From Desulfurobacterium thermolithotrophum DSM 11699 (GTDB lineage Bacteria > Aquificota > Aquificia > Desulfurobacteriales > Desulfurobacteriaceae): 64,000 bases of DNA. Below are positions 1 through 8,852 of this stretch, piece by piece. The notes under the pieces were generated by a model, which was not told where the DNA came from, ran no database searches, and saw only the letters and a list, made by a program, of their open reading frames with translations. How positions within the stretch are numbered: position 1 is the stretch's first letter; each line of letters begins with the position of its first letter. The position numbers and the translations under genes are program-made. Location of the stretch: the NCBI RefSeq assembly GCF_000191045.1, contig NC_015185.1, positions 936,501 to 1,000,500 of the forward strand. Reading direction: 5' to 3'.

Positions 1-1
1 T

Positions 2-1222
2 ATTAAATCGATAACTCTTGCTCCTTATAACGAAGGAGAAAAGTTTAAAAAGTTATTTAATCTCCGATATCCTTCAGACTTTAAAAGAAAAGTTCCTGCT
101 GAAAAGTTAACAGGCTATGATGGCTACTTTGTTGTTTCAAATAAAGGAGTGGAAGTTTACGATGGAACGAAAAGACTTCTAAGAGTTTTTCCGTGGGATG
201 GAACTCCTGTTTCGTCGTTTGCAATTAATGTAGAAACAGCTTACAAAGTAGTTCTTGATTTTAAAACTCATGCCACAAGTCTTTTTACAGGAAATATAGA
301 TGATACACCCGAAGATGAAGTAGTTATTCTTACAGATAACGATATCAGAGTTTATCACGTGAAACCTTATGGCGTTTCTAAAGTTTATAAGTTTAGGAAT
401 CCGTTTCCAGGTTCTTATCTCTTTCATATTTCTCCAATAGACATTAATAAGGATGGTAAGTTAGAGTTCTTAATGGATGCTTTTTATCAAGATACGAAAA
501 GCGTTTCTTCAGCCCTTTTTGAGATAAAAAATGGAAAGCTCTCAAAAATTGCTTCTTCCAATCTGATAGTTTCAGGTTTTGATACAAATGGAGACGGAGT
601 AAACGATACGATCTATGGACAGGAAGTAAGTGGAGAGACTGAAAAGCTTTTTGGAAAGAATGTTTATGTTTTAAAACTTGAAGGTAAAAAGTTACAGAAA
701 CTACAAAAAGTTAAGGTTCCAAAAGATTTTCAAGTAACAAGCGCTCAAATCTTTGTAAGTAATGGCAAGAAATACTATGCTTACTATGACCTTGATTACT
801 TCTTTAATGTTTCTGAAAAAGACAAAATTGTTTGGCGTTCACCAATCCAAATAGGAGCTTCACCTAACTGTCTTTACTGGGATGTGGACAGCTATCTTGT
901 TAGCTACTACATAACTCCAAAACCTAAGCCAATAGACATAGATGGTGACGGAAATGAAGAAGTTCTATTTTCTCAGAATAAAAATGAAGTTCCACATTTA
1001 TTGAGAAACGTTTATACTTTTGACGGGGGTAGAATACTACTTCTTTATAAAGATGGTTTCTCTTTTGGTTGGGAAGAAGCAAGTTCTCCTAATTACAATA
1101 TGGGAGGTATAGAAGAGTTTGATTATCTTCCAAATCAAGATATCTTTATTTCTATCTTTACAGAATCAAGTATTATTAAAGGTCCTAAATCAAAACTTTT
1201 ATTCCTAAAACCAAAGCTTTAA
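2..1222 (+). CDS. FG-GAP/VCBS-repeat-like protein, 5' end outside window
   Basis: The reading frame is open from base 2, so the gene starts before the window; a GTG at 149 is only an internal candidate start. About 406 residues are visible. Three short acidic loops of the form D-x-N/D-x-D-G (DINKDGKLEF, DTNGDGVND, DIDGDGNEEV) resemble the Ca-binding loops of FG-GAP/integrin-like beta-propeller blades; another loop (NIDDTPEDEVVIL) looks like a degenerate copy. Such proteins are usually exported or surface-located, but the signal region is not visible. It ends 3 bp before the nucleoside phosphorylase gene and may be co-transcribed with it. Function unknown. Confidence 0.6.
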   Translation: MKSITLAPYNEGEKFKKLFNLRYPSDFKRKVPAEKLTGYDGYFVVSNKGVEVYDGTKRLLRVFPWDGTPVSSFAINVETAYKVVLDFKTHATSLFTGNIDDTPEDEVVILTDNDIRVYHVKPYGVSKVYKFRNPFPGSYLFHISPIDINKDGKLEFLMDAFYQDTKSVSSALFEIKNGKLSKIASSNLIVSGFDTNGDGVNDTIYGQEVSGETEKLFGKNVYVLKLEGKKLQKLQKVKVPKDFQVTSAQIFVSNGKKYYAYYDLDYFFNVSEKDKIVWRSPIQIGASPNCLYWDVDSYLVSYYITPKPKPIDIDGDGNEEVLFSQNKNEVPHLLRNVYTFDGGRILLLYKDGFSFGWEEASSPNYNMGGIEEFDYLPNQDIFISIFTESSIIKGPKSKLLFLKPKL

Positions 1223-1225
1223 AAG

Positions 1226-2020
1226 ATGGTGACAAAGGCTTCTATTTTTATAAAAGAGAAAACAGGTATAGAAAAGTTTGACATTGCTGTTTTAGGTGGA
1301 TCCGGCATTAAACTTGACAAAGTTTTTACAGAAATTCCTTATTCTCAAATTCCACAGATGCCCATTCCTTTTGTACCGGGTCATTCTGGAACTTTAAAGA
1401 TTCTTGAAGTAGGAAAAAAGAAAGTTCTTTTCTTTGAAGGTCGGTTTCACTATTATGAAGATAGAGAAGATTGGGAGTTAAGATTTATACCTGAATTATC
1501 AGCGAAGCTCGGAGTGAAACTTTTTATTTCTACCTGTGCGTCTGGAGCTATTTCAAGAAAAGCAGCACAGTCAGAAATAGGAGTTATCGTTGATCATATT
1601 AACCTTCTTGGTAGAAACCCTCTTGTGGGACTTATAAAAAGCTATGGTGATAAAGTTTTTATAAATGGAAAAGAAATTTACGATAGGAAAGTTTCAGACC
1701 TTTTTCTAAGGAAAGGAATAGAGTTAGGACTGAGTATTTCTCCTGTTGTTCTTGCTTCTGTTCTTGGTCCTAACTATGAAACATTTGCGGAAATACGGTT
1801 TTTAGAAGTTGCAGGTACTGATGTTGTTAGTATGTCAAGTATCCCAGAAATTTTATCTGCAAAATTTTACGGCATGAAGGTTGCAGCATTAACCGTTATA
1901 ACTAACGATACTTTAAAACTTCAAACAACTCACGAGGAAGTGCTAAATATTTCAAGTCAAAGGTCTATGAAACTTTCAAAGCTTTTATGGAAGACGATCC
2001 ATTCTCTCGAACTCAGCTGA
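1226..2020 (+). CDS. Purine nucleoside / methylthioadenosine phosphorylase family protein
   Basis: A 264-residue protein of the PNP/MTAP family (phosphorolysis of nucleosides to base plus ribose-1-phosphate). Visible family landmarks are the phosphate-binding loop LGGSGIKLD, the GRFHYYE segment, DHINLLGRNPLVG, and GPNYETFAEIRFL followed by VSMSSIPEI. The usual TNAAGG segment is here STCASGA, so substrate preference may be shifted and I do not choose between purine nucleosides and methylthioadenosine. The ATG lies 3 bp after the preceding stop with no clear ribosome site, suggesting coupling. Its 3' end overlaps the convergent nrnA gene by 36 bp. Confidence 0.8.
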   Translation: MVTKASIFIKEKTGIEKFDIAVLGGSGIKLDKVFTEIPYSQIPQMPIPFVPGHSGTLKILEVGKKKVLFFEGRFHYYEDREDWELRFIPELSAKLGVKLFISTCASGAISRKAAQSEIGVIVDHINLLGRNPLVGLIKSYGDKVFINGKEIYDRKVSDLFLRKGIELGLSISPVVLASVLGPNYETFAEIRFLEVAGTDVVSMSSIPEILSAKFYGMKVAALTVITNDTLKLQTTHEEVLNISSQRSMKLSKLLWKTIHSLELS

Positions 2021-2980
2021 TTCAATAGCTAATTCTAACTCTTTAAATAATTTGTTCTTTATCTCTTCAAGAGAACCTCTAGTTTCAAAGCCAGAAGCCA
2101 TCTTATGTCCTCCTCCTCCCATTCTTTTAGCAACTTCTGCAACGTTTACATTTCCTTTTGAGCGAAGAGATACCTTCCAGTAATTTTCATCTATTTCCTT
2201 AAAGAATACCGCGACTTCTACCCCAATAATCGAACGAGGATAATTTATAAATCCTTCAGATTCTTCTGGATAGGCTCCACTTTCTTCTAAAAACTTCTTA
2301 AATAGAGTTATATGAGCAACCTTATTTCCAATAGAAAAATCCAAAGTTTTTAAAACAAGTTCCAGCAATTTAAACTTTTGTATTCTGTTCCTTTCAAAGA
2401 TATTTTTTGTGACAACGTAAGGATCTATTCCTTTTTCTATTAACTCTGCAGCAATCTTATGAGTTGTAGGAGATGTGTTATTGTAACCAAATTTCCCTGT
2501 ATCTGTAACTATTCCAGTATAGATGGGAAGAGCAACAGGATATTCAATTAAGGCTGGATTTATCAATTTCATTATTTCGTAAGAGAGTTCACATGTACTG
2601 GATATTTCAGGTTCAACAATAGAATAATCAGCAAAAGGTTCAGCCGTTATATGATGATCAATCACTATTGACTTTTTTGCTGGAATATCTTCAAATCCTG
2701 TTCTTTTAAGCTCAGAAACATCTGTAATGATAACCCAGTCAAACTCTTCTGTTATTTCTTCTTTTACGTTTATTTCCTCAATTCCTGGAAGAAAGTCAAA
2801 AAAGAAAGGAACTCTATCTTTATAGATGATTTTTACATTTTTTCCAAGTCTTTTTAAGAAGTTATGCCATCCTAAAGAACTTCCTATTGCATCTCCATCT
2901 GGATTTTTATGCGTAGTTACTAAAATTTTTCCTTCAAGATCTTTTATAAGATTTGCTATTTCTTCTCTTGAGTGGTTCAT
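1985..2980 (-). CDS. nrnA: Bifunctional oligoribonuclease / PAP phosphatase NrnA
   Basis: A 331-residue DHH/DHHA1 phosphoesterase, the usual length for NrnA, which degrades short oligoribonucleotides and dephosphorylates 3'-phosphoadenosine 5'-phosphate in the cytoplasm. Visible: metal-binding THKNPDGD near residue 23, the DHH signature at residues 108-110, TDTGKF near 160, and the C-terminal substrate loop GGGGHKMASGF. The start has an AGGAG site and overlaps the rbfA stop as ATGA. Pairing of rbfA and nrnA is common in bacteria and supports the call. Confidence 0.9.
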   Translation of the reverse strand: MNHSREEIANLIKDLEGKILVTTHKNPDGDAIGSSLGWHNFLKRLGKNVKIIYKDRVPFFFDFLPGIEEINVKEEITEEFDWVIITDVSELKRTGFEDIPAKKSIVIDHHITAEPFADYSIVEPEISSTCELSYEIMKLINPALIEYPVALPIYTGIVTDTGKFGYNNTSPTTHKIAAELIEKGIDPYVVTKNIFERNRIQKFKLLELVLKTLDFSIGNKVAHITLFKKFLEESGAYPEESEGFINYPRSIIGVEVAVFFKEIDENYWKVSLRSKGNVNVAEVAKRMGGGGHKMASGFETRGSLEEIKNKLFKELELAIESAEFERMDRLP

Positions 2981-3276
2981 AGTAGATCTCCTGGTGATAT
3001 GACAAATTCGGGCCTTGGAACTACTTTCAGCTTTAATCTTTTACCAAGGATATGGTGTATATAACCAGTAGCTTTGTTGAGAATTTCAACTGCTTTTATT
3101 GCATCTTCTTTTTTCAAAGCTGAAATAAAAACGGTTACTTTACTGCCATCTTTTGAAAGATGAACATCATGAATTGTGACAAAAGCGTTATCAGGCAAAT
3201 CAATTTCTATTCTTAGAATATCAGAGAGCTCTCTTATTAAAAGGGATTTTAGTCTTTCTCTTCTTCTTTCTCTCAT
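2977..3276 (-). CDS. rbfA: Ribosome-binding factor A
   Basis: A 99-residue single-KH-domain protein, normal size for RbfA, which binds the 30S subunit and helps 16S rRNA 5'-end maturation. The sequence shows the basic N-terminus (RERRRERLKSLLIRELSDIL), the central DVHLSKDGSKVTVFIS beta segment, and the terminal LKVVPRPEFVI that is typical of the family. It overlaps pmbA upstream and nrnA downstream by 4 bp each, so the three genes should be translated as one coupled unit. Confidence 0.9.
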   Translation of the reverse strand: MRERRRERLKSLLIRELSDILRIEIDLPDNAFVTIHDVHLSKDGSKVTVFISALKKEDAIKAVEILNKATGYIHHILGKRLKLKVVPRPEFVISPGDLL

Positions 3277-4601
3277 TCTCCACTCACTGTTAGTGATTTA
3301 ATAAGAACAGAAGGACTGCAGATATTTCCGATCCATCTTTGGTCTCTTCCAACTTCTGTTATATTTGTAAGAAGTTCTTTAATGTTTCCAGCTACTGTCA
3401 TTCCTGTAACAGGCTGCACTTTTTTGCCATCTTTAAAGTATATGCCACTCACACCAATAGAAAACTCTCCAGATATAGGATTTATTGTATGAATACCCAT
3501 TGCATCTGTTACAAGTAAAACCTCTTCCGGAGTTTTTACCAACTCTTCTATTCCTAGAGCTCCCTTTTCAACGACAAGATTTGTTATTCCAGGCTGAGGA
3601 AGCGCCGATATACTTGTTCTTACTCCATTGCCTGTGGATTTCATTCCAAGCTTTTTAGCTGAGTAAATGTCAAGGAGAAAATTCTTAAGCACTCCTCTTT
3701 CTACTACTGCTTTCTTTCTTGTAGCAACTCCTTCATCATCAAAAGGCATTGTTCCTATTCCGCTTTCATGTGTAGGATCATCATAAAGATTGAAAACATG
3801 GTTTGCGATTTCATATCCTAACTTATCGGCAAAAAGAGATTTTCCTCGGAGGACATTATTTCCAAGAAATACAGGAGATAAAGCCTCTATAATTTCTGCA
3901 AATACCGTATTCTTAAAAATAACAGGAATCTTTTTCGTTTTTAATGGTTTTGCACCAAGAAGTTCTACGGCATTTTCTGCTGCTCTAACTGCTACAAGAT
4001 CAACGTTAAGATCTGAGAAATATCTTCTAACGTCATAGTCCCATCCCATTTGGGACTCTTCATTTTCTTCTGCAGCAAGAAGAATACTTAAAGAAAAGCT
4101 TGAAGTTGTATAGTTGAAACTATGGTCATTTGAGTTGTAATAGTAAATGGTTGAAATGGAATCTTTGTAAGATGCTTTCCTTACTCTCTTTATTCTTGGA
4201 TCAAAGGAGTAGACTTTAGATTCTAAATCTAGTGCAAGATTTATTTTCTCCTCAGTAGAGATCTCACTATACCTATCGTCATATAAAGGAAAGTCAAGAA
4301 AGTTTTCAGCTGGCATTGAAAACGAATAATCATCGGGAGAGGAACTTTTTGCATTTTCTTTCGCACATTCAATAGCAATTCTTATTCCTTCGTCTGATAC
4401 ATCTGTCGTATAAGCAAATCCTAACTTTCCATTTACGACAACTCTTATAGCTAGTCCTTTTTTTACAGGAACTTTTATTCTTTCAATTTCTTTATTTTTT
4501 ACTTCGACTGTAAAACCAGAAGATTCAACAGCATAGATGTCAAAATTTTCGATATCTTGCTTTTTTAAGATTCCGACAGTCTTTTCTATCAGTTTTTTCA
4601 T
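3273..4601 (-). CDS. pmbA: TldD/PmbA family metalloprotease subunit
   Basis: A 442-residue PmbA-type protein. TldD/PmbA partners form a metalloprotease known for antitoxin degradation and for peptide maturation (microcin B17). The stretch PFDDEGVATRKKAVVERG is the PmbA landmark; PmbA lacks the zinc HExxH-like site of TldD, and none is seen here. I chose the ATG at 4601 because AGGAGG lies 5 bp upstream (4605-4610); a longer frame to 4646 would run into the IS110 end. No TldD is in the window. The IS110 element sits immediately upstream, between this gene and gmhA. Confidence 0.85.
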   Translation of the reverse strand: MKKLIEKTVGILKKQDIENFDIYAVESSGFTVEVKNKEIERIKVPVKKGLAIRVVVNGKLGFAYTTDVSDEGIRIAIECAKENAKSSSPDDYSFSMPAENFLDFPLYDDRYSEISTEEKINLALDLESKVYSFDPRIKRVRKASYKDSISTIYYYNSNDHSFNYTTSSFSLSILLAAEENEESQMGWDYDVRRYFSDLNVDLVAVRAAENAVELLGAKPLKTKKIPVIFKNTVFAEIIEALSPVFLGNNVLRGKSLFADKLGYEIANHVFNLYDDPTHESGIGTMPFDDEGVATRKKAVVERGVLKNFLLDIYSAKKLGMKSTGNGVRTSISALPQPGITNLVVEKGALGIEELVKTPEEVLLVTDAMGIHTINPISGEFSIGVSGIYFKDGKKVQPVTGMTVAGNIKELLTNITEVGRDQRWIGNICSPSVLIKSLTVSGE

Positions 4602-4621
4602 TCTTCCTCCTATGAAAGATG

Positions 4622-5722
4622 TCAACCCCCAACACAGAGGTTGCATTTATTTTCAACAAAATCCATAAATTGCCTTCTCTCTCTCAAAACTGCGAACATT
4701 ACTTTAACCAATTTCCTCGCCGCAGCTATCAGCGCTTTCTTCTTCTCTAAACCTTTCTTAACTAACCCTTCGTAAAATCTTTTAACTGAATTGTCTAACT
4801 TGCTGTTCAATAACGCTCTCGTAGCCTGGATAATCTTGTTCCTCGTTCTGCTGTCCCCTTTCTTTGTTATCCTTCCATTTCTAACTTCGTCTCCACTGCT
4901 ATTAACACGAGGAACAAGTCCAAAATAAGCCGCTACCTTGTCTCCGTTTTCAAACCTCTCTTCGTTACATACGGCAGATATAAAGGCTATAGCTACTATA
5001 TCTCCTACTCCAGGTATGCTTTTTAGAAGTTCTACTTTTCCCTTAAGCTCCTCATCTTCTCCTATAAAACTCTTGATATCTTCTTCTGTCTCTCTTATCT
5101 TATCTGTTAAGTATTCTATTGTTTCTATTTGCCTCCATATCGTTTCTCGTAATGACGGAGGCACTTTCTTCTTCGTTTCTTCCTTTATCCTTTCCATCCC
5201 TTTCTTCGTGGTGAGTTCTCTCTTGTTTGTCTTTATCCCATATTCAAGCAATAGGCTATGAAGTCTGTTAATTACCCCTTTTCTCATATCTACAAAGCTA
5301 TCTCTCTCTTTCATCTTTATCCTTAGCTCTTTTTCTTTTCTCGTCGGGACGTAAACTGTCGGAAGTAAGCCCATTTCATAGTAAATGGCTATCGTTTCTG
5401 CATCTATCCTGTCGTTTTTAGCACTGTTAACACCTTTTAGAATGTTCTTAAATTTGTTAGTGTTAACGTAAGTTATTTCATCAACGCAGTTCCTTATCTC
5501 CTCCGTAAAAAATGTTACTCCTGTTAAGGTTTCTACCGCAACTTTTACTGAATATCCTTTTTTCCTAAAAGTTGTTAGGTGATTTTTAAATTTCTCTAAC
5601 TCTTCTGCTTCGTACTTCTTGGTATTAAGTATCCCTGTCAGACAATCTAAATAAGCTGCTGTAAAGCTGTTTTTGTGGTAGTCCACTCCGACATACAGTG
5701 TTTTCTCTACCTTCTCCTTCAT
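4622..5722 (-). CDS. IS110-family DEDD transposase/recombinase
   Basis: A 366-residue recombinase. The N-terminal RuvC-like DEDD domain shows GVDYHKNS (first Asp), VKVAVETLTG (Glu) and KNDRIDAETIA (last acidic pair). After a coiled-coil middle (EYLTDKIRETEEDIKS), the Tnp_20 domain shows LKSIPGVGDIVA and PRVNSSGDEVRNGRITKKG, which contains the conserved serine. I start at ATG 5722 (MKEKVEKTLYVGVDY) because the 69 residues before it fall in the structured leader and do not look like protein. The gene runs to within about 7 bp of the element's right end. It appears intact. Confidence 0.9.
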   Translation of the reverse strand: MKEKVEKTLYVGVDYHKNSFTAAYLDCLTGILNTKKYEAEELEKFKNHLTTFRKKGYSVKVAVETLTGVTFFTEEIRNCVDEITYVNTNKFKNILKGVNSAKNDRIDAETIAIYYEMGLLPTVYVPTRKEKELRIKMKERDSFVDMRKGVINRLHSLLLEYGIKTNKRELTTKKGMERIKEETKKKVPPSLRETIWRQIETIEYLTDKIRETEEDIKSFIGEDEELKGKVELLKSIPGVGDIVAIAFISAVCNEERFENGDKVAAYFGLVPRVNSSGDEVRNGRITKKGDSRTRNKIIQATRALLNSKLDNSVKRFYEGLVKKGLEKKKALIAAARKLVKVMFAVLRERRQFMDFVENKCNLCVGG

Positions 5723-5734
5723 CTCTACCCCCTG

Positions 5735-5925
5735 ATATGTTTTGTGTTTTGCAACCTCTGCTTCGGGACTATTCCCATACTCCAATACGGCGCTTCCCGC
5801 CACTATAATTAGCCGGCAGGAGGCATCGGCTAATCTCCACGCACGGGGCTTATTCCCCAGGGAAAAATCCAGCCTCCTGCCTTTAAAGGTTGCCTCTTTA
5901 CTATAGTCCCGAATTTCAGGGGGTG
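5735..5925 (-). ncRNA. Candidate IS110 bridge RNA in the transposase leader
   Basis: The leader between the element end and the transposase is rich in nested complementarity. A 10-bp perfect stem pairs GCCTCCTGCC (5872-5881) with GGCAGGAGGC (5815-5824). An outer 11-bp perfect stem pairs 5903-5913 with 5762-5772 (TTCGGGACTAT and its complement). A further 7-bp pairing (ATTAGCC/GGCTAAT) competes with the inner stem. This GC-rich, stem-loop-rich stretch contrasts with the AT-rich genome. IS110-group elements are known to encode a bridge RNA at this position that guides donor and target recognition; extent and ends here are estimated. Confidence 0.65.
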
Positions 5926-5932
5926 ACATCTT

Positions 5933-6538
5933 TTATATCATCTCCCCTAGGGGAGGGAAATAGTTATCGTAGGAAAAGAGATATTTTTCAATAAAATCAC
6001 AAAGAATATGACCAAGTGTTATGTGAACTTCCTGAATTCGTGGAGTAGAAAAGCTCTTTACTACAAAACAGTGATCTACTACTTTTAGGAGTTCACCCCC
6101 ATCTTTACCTAAAAAACCAACAGTTAATAATTTTTTTTCCTTAGCCTTTTTTACAGCATTAATTACATTCTTCGAATTTCCACTTGTGCTTATTCCTATA
6201 AGCACATCTCCTTCCTCACCAAGAGCTTCTACCTGTCTTTCAAATATTCTATCAAAGGAATAATCATTTCCTAAAGCTGTAAGGATAGATGTATCTGTTG
6301 TAAGGGCTATAGCTGGAAGAGCTCTTCTTTCCATTCCAAATCTGCCTACAAGCTCAGCAGCTATGTGCTGACAGTCGGCAGCAGATCCTCCGTTGCCACA
6401 TAGGAGTATTTTCTTTCCGTTCTTTACTCTTTTTGCAATTTCAAGAAAGACATTGTAAATCAAATCTCTATTTGCTTCTACGAAAGCCCTTTTTAAATCT
6501 GCACTTTCAAGGAAAGAGTAATATATGAGCTCTTTCAT
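5933..6538 (-). CDS. gmhA: D-sedoheptulose-7-phosphate isomerase GmhA
   Basis: A 201-residue SIS-domain isomerase that makes heptose-7-phosphate for the lipopolysaccharide core. Visible: [20 protein letters not shown] near residues 46-65 with the conserved metal/substrate residues, [12 protein letters not shown], and a C-terminal [13 protein letters not shown] helix. The start overlaps the rho stop as ATGA, so it is coupled to rho. Its last codons form a 14-bp palindrome (5942-5955), and the TAA stop abuts the IS110 terminus, so the original 3' flank has been separated from pmbA. Confidence 0.9.
   Translation of the reverse strand: MKELIYYSFLESADLKRAFVEANRDLIYNVFLEIAKRVKNGKKILLCGNGGSAADCQHIAAELVGRFGMERRALPAIALTTDTSILTALGNDYSFDRIFERQVEALGEEGDVLIGISTSGNSKNVINAVKKAKEKKLLTVGFLGKDGGELLKVVDHCFVVKSFSTPRIQEVHITLGHILCDFIEKYLFSYDNYFPPLGEMI
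5942..5955. repeat. 14-bp perfect palindrome at the gmhA 3' end
   Basis: CTCCCCTAGGGGAG is perfectly self-complementary and lies in the last codons of gmhA, less than 10 bp from the IS110 end. GC-rich dyads are frequent neighbours of IS110-type insertions, so it may be part of the chosen target, or the remnant of a hairpin once downstream of gmhA. Confidence 0.55.
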
Positions 6539-7806
6539 GCGTTCATCGCCTTTAAGAAATCTTCGTTTGTTTTATATTTTTTAAGTTTCTCTAAGAGAAA
6601 TTCCATTGATTCAACAGGAGACATGGATGTAAGAAGTCTTCTAAGTATCCAAATTCTATTTAACTCCCACTCTGAAAGAAGGAGTTCTTCTTTTCTAGTT
6701 CCTGACTTTTGAATATTTATTGCGGGGAACACTCTCCTTTCCACAAGCTGTCTATCAAGAACAATTTCCATGTTACCTGTTCCCTTGAACTCTTCAAATA
6801 TTACATCATCCATACGACTTCCAGTTTCAACAAGAGCTGTAGCTATAATTGTAAGACTTCCACCTTCTTCTATGTTTCTAGCAGCTCCAAAAAATCTCTT
6901 AGGTTTGTGGAATGCATGAGCATCAATACCACCAGAAAGAATTTTTCCGCTTGGAGGAGTTAAAGTATTGTACGCTCTCGCAAGTCTTGTAAGACTATCA
7001 AGAAGAATGACAACATCTTTTTTGTGTTCAACTAATCTTTTTGCCTTTTCTATAACAATTTCTGCAACTTGAGCATGTCTTTCAGGTGGCTCATCAAAAG
7101 TTGAACTTATAACCTCATCTGCTAAAGTGTTCCTTTTCATGTCTGTAACTTCTTCAGGTCTTTCATCTATGAGGAGAATGATGAGATAAGTATCAGGATA
7201 GTTAGTCTTTATAGCATTTGCCATCTTTTGAAGAAGAACTGTTTTTCCTGCCCTTGGAGGAGCAACGATAAGACCTCTTTGTCCTTTTCCGATAGGAGTA
7301 ATTAAATCAACAACCCTTGTAGAAAGTTCTGAAGGGTCATGCTCAAGCCTAAATCTTTCAGTTGGATGAAGTGGAGTAAGCTGATCAAATTGAGGTCTTG
7401 TTTTTGCAATTTCTGCCGGTTCCCAATTTATAGCATCAACTTTTAAAAGAGCAAAATATTTTTCATTTTCTTTAGGAGGCCTTACTTCTCCTGCAATAGT
7501 ATCTCCTGTTCTAAGACCAAACTTTCTTATTTGGGAAGGAGAAACATAAACATCACTTGAACTTGGAAGATAATTATTTTCAGGAGAACGGAGGAAACCA
7601 AATCCATCAGGTAAAACTTCTAAAACACCTACTCTGAAAATAGCTCCTCTTTTTTCTGCATCTTTCTCTAGAATTCTCTTTATAAGTTCTTGCTTTTTTA
7701 CAGCTTTAACATCAATCCCAAGAGACTTAGCAATCTTCCTCAGGTCAAAAATACTCATTTTCTGGAGCTCTGCAATAGTCAAGCCCTCTAATGTATTTTC
7801 TGCCAT
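6535..7806 (-). CDS. rho: Transcription termination factor Rho
   Basis: A 423-residue hexameric RNA helicase of normal length. Domains in order: N-terminal helix bundle ([22 protein letters not shown]), an RNA-binding OB fold (about 52-125, with [32 protein letters not shown] shared with the family in pieces), and a RecA-like ATPase with Walker A APPRAGKT, Walker [17 protein letters not shown], and the R-loop [21 protein letters not shown] lies about 10 bp before the ATG. It is followed by gmhA with a 4-bp overlap and preceded by tatC. Confidence 0.96.
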   Translation of the reverse strand: MAENTLEGLTIAELQKMSIFDLRKIAKSLGIDVKAVKKQELIKRILEKDAEKRGAIFRVGVLEVLPDGFGFLRSPENNYLPSSSDVYVSPSQIRKFGLRTGDTIAGEVRPPKENEKYFALLKVDAINWEPAEIAKTRPQFDQLTPLHPTERFRLEHDPSELSTRVVDLITPIGKGQRGLIVAPPRAGKTVLLQKMANAIKTNYPDTYLIILLIDERPEEVTDMKRNTLADEVISSTFDEPPERHAQVAEIVIEKAKRLVEHKKDVVILLDSLTRLARAYNTLTPPSGKILSGGIDAHAFHKPKRFFGAARNIEEGGSLTIIATALVETGSRMDDVIFEEFKGTGNMEIVLDRQLVERRVFPAINIQKSGTRKEELLLSEWELNRIWILRRLLTSMSPVESMEFLLEKLKKYKTNEDFLKAMNA

Positions 7807-7851
7807 TACAGAGTTTCCTCCAAATTGGATTTTTCTATCTGAAGTTGGTAT

Positions 7852-8583
7852 TTACTCTTCCCTTCCCGTAATTTTTGCTATCCATATACTAAGCTCGTAA
7901 AGACCTAAAAGAGGTAAAGCCATCATAATTTGGGAAAATATATCGGGAGGAGTTAGAACTGCTGCTACTACAAATATAATGAGTATAGCATACTTTCTAT
8001 TCTTTTCAAGCATTTTATAATTTATGATTCCAAGCTTAGAAAGCAACCAAACAACAACTGGAAGAAGAAAAACAAATCCAAATGCTAATATCAGCTGAAT
8101 GACAAAGGAAATATAACTACCGACTGTAATTTGAGGAGTCAAAATATCATCCATAAATCCTAATAAGAACTTTAAACCAAAAGGAAGAATTACAAAGTAG
8201 GCAAAAGATGCTCCTGTAAAGAAAAAAAGCAAGGAAAAGAAGATAAAGGGAACTATAAACTTTTTTTCATGCTCATAAAGTCCAGGTTCTATGAATTTCC
8301 ATACCTGATACAGAACAAAAGGAAGAGCAATTAAAATTCCAGCAAAGAAAGAAACTTTTAAAGCTGTAAAGAAAGCTTCTGGAGGAGAAAGGAAAATTAA
8401 CTTACCCTTTAAGTTTTCTGGTAATGGTCTTTCTAAGAAAAGTAGAATATCCTTCTTAAAAGGCCAAGCTACTAAAAAACCAACTATTAAGGCTATAACC
8501 GATTTAAAAATCCTTTGCCTAAGTTCTTCTATATGCTCTGTTACTGGTAATTCTTCTTCCGGATTAACAATTCTCTTTGACAT
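7852..8583 (-). CDS. tatC: Sec-independent protein translocase TatC
   Basis: A 243-residue six-helix membrane protein, the twin-arginine signal receptor of the Tat translocon. Visible: the N-terminal cytoplasmic HIEELRQRIFKS, FIEPGLYEHEKKF in the first cytoplasmic loop, and hydrophobic helices ending with TPPDIFSQIMMALPLLGLYE. It lies 10 bp after tatA in the same direction, the normal pairing. The respiratory chemistry expected for this organism would need Tat export of cofactor-bearing enzymes. Confidence 0.94.
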   Translation of the reverse strand: MSKRIVNPEEELPVTEHIEELRQRIFKSVIALIVGFLVAWPFKKDILLFLERPLPENLKGKLIFLSPPEAFFTALKVSFFAGILIALPFVLYQVWKFIEPGLYEHEKKFIVPFIFFSLLFFFTGASFAYFVILPFGLKFLLGFMDDILTPQITVGSYISFVIQLILAFGFVFLLPVVVWLLSKLGIINYKMLEKNRKYAILIIFVVAAVLTPPDIFSQIMMALPLLGLYELSIWIAKITGREE

Positions 8584-8593
8584 ACCACAAACT

Positions 8594-8839
8594 TTATTCC
8601 TTAACTTTTATTTTTTCTGCTTCTTCTTTTTTTTGTGTACCAGCTACAACTGTCTTTTCTTTATCCTTTTCATTCTCCTTCTTTGCTTCTTCTTCATCTA
8701 AAATACCTGAGGAAGCTTTCCTAAACTCATTTATTGCCTTTCCTGTGGATCTTGCCAATTCAGGCAACTTTTTAGGACCAAAAATAAGAAGGGCGATTAC
8801 AAGAATTATAATAAGTTCTTGGGTACCAATACCAAACAT
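8594..8839 (-). CDS. tatA: Twin-arginine translocase subunit TatA/TatE
   Basis: An 81-residue protein with one N-terminal membrane helix (GTQELIIILVIALLIFG), the hinge FGPKKLPELARSTGKAINEF amphipathic helix, and a charged Lys/Glu tail, the standard TatA plan. GGAGG stands 5 bp before the ATG. Only one TatA/B-type gene is present here, directly before tatC, as in minimal TatAC systems. Confidence 0.93.
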   Translation of the reverse strand: MFGIGTQELIIILVIALLIFGPKKLPELARSTGKAINEFRKASSGILDEEEAKKENEKDKEKTVVAGTQKKEEAEKIKVKE

Positions 8840-8852
8840 TCTTCCTCCAGTA

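Larger units (their letters stand above)
4615..5933 (-). mobile_element. IS110-family insertion sequence (about 1.3 kb)
   Basis: The element carries a DEDD-type transposase with about 200 bp of non-coding leader before it and almost nothing after it, the layout of the IS110 group rather than IS1111. The ends share an imperfect inverted repeat: AAAGATGTCA then CCCCC at 4615-4630, and GGGGG then TGACATCTTT at 5919-5933, with one extra base on the left side. Exact termini are uncertain because IS110 elements leave no clear target duplication. It lies between gmhA and pmbA, same orientation as both, and next to a 14-bp palindrome (5942-5955) in the gmhA tail. Confidence 0.8.

Noticed and set aside
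3790-4038. Plus-strand frames opposite pmbA, mur genes and others
   Set aside because: Antisense shadows without ribosome sites or family patterns.
5890-5905. Possible guide match between the leader RNA (CTATAGTAAAGA) and the element flank (CTATGAAAGA)
   Set aside because: Needs a gap and a mismatch; too short to claim a target guide without other copies.
5723-5929. N-terminal extension of the IS110 transposase into the leader
   Set aside because: The added 69 residues do not look like protein and coincide with the stem-rich candidate RNA; the family starts at the DEDD domain.
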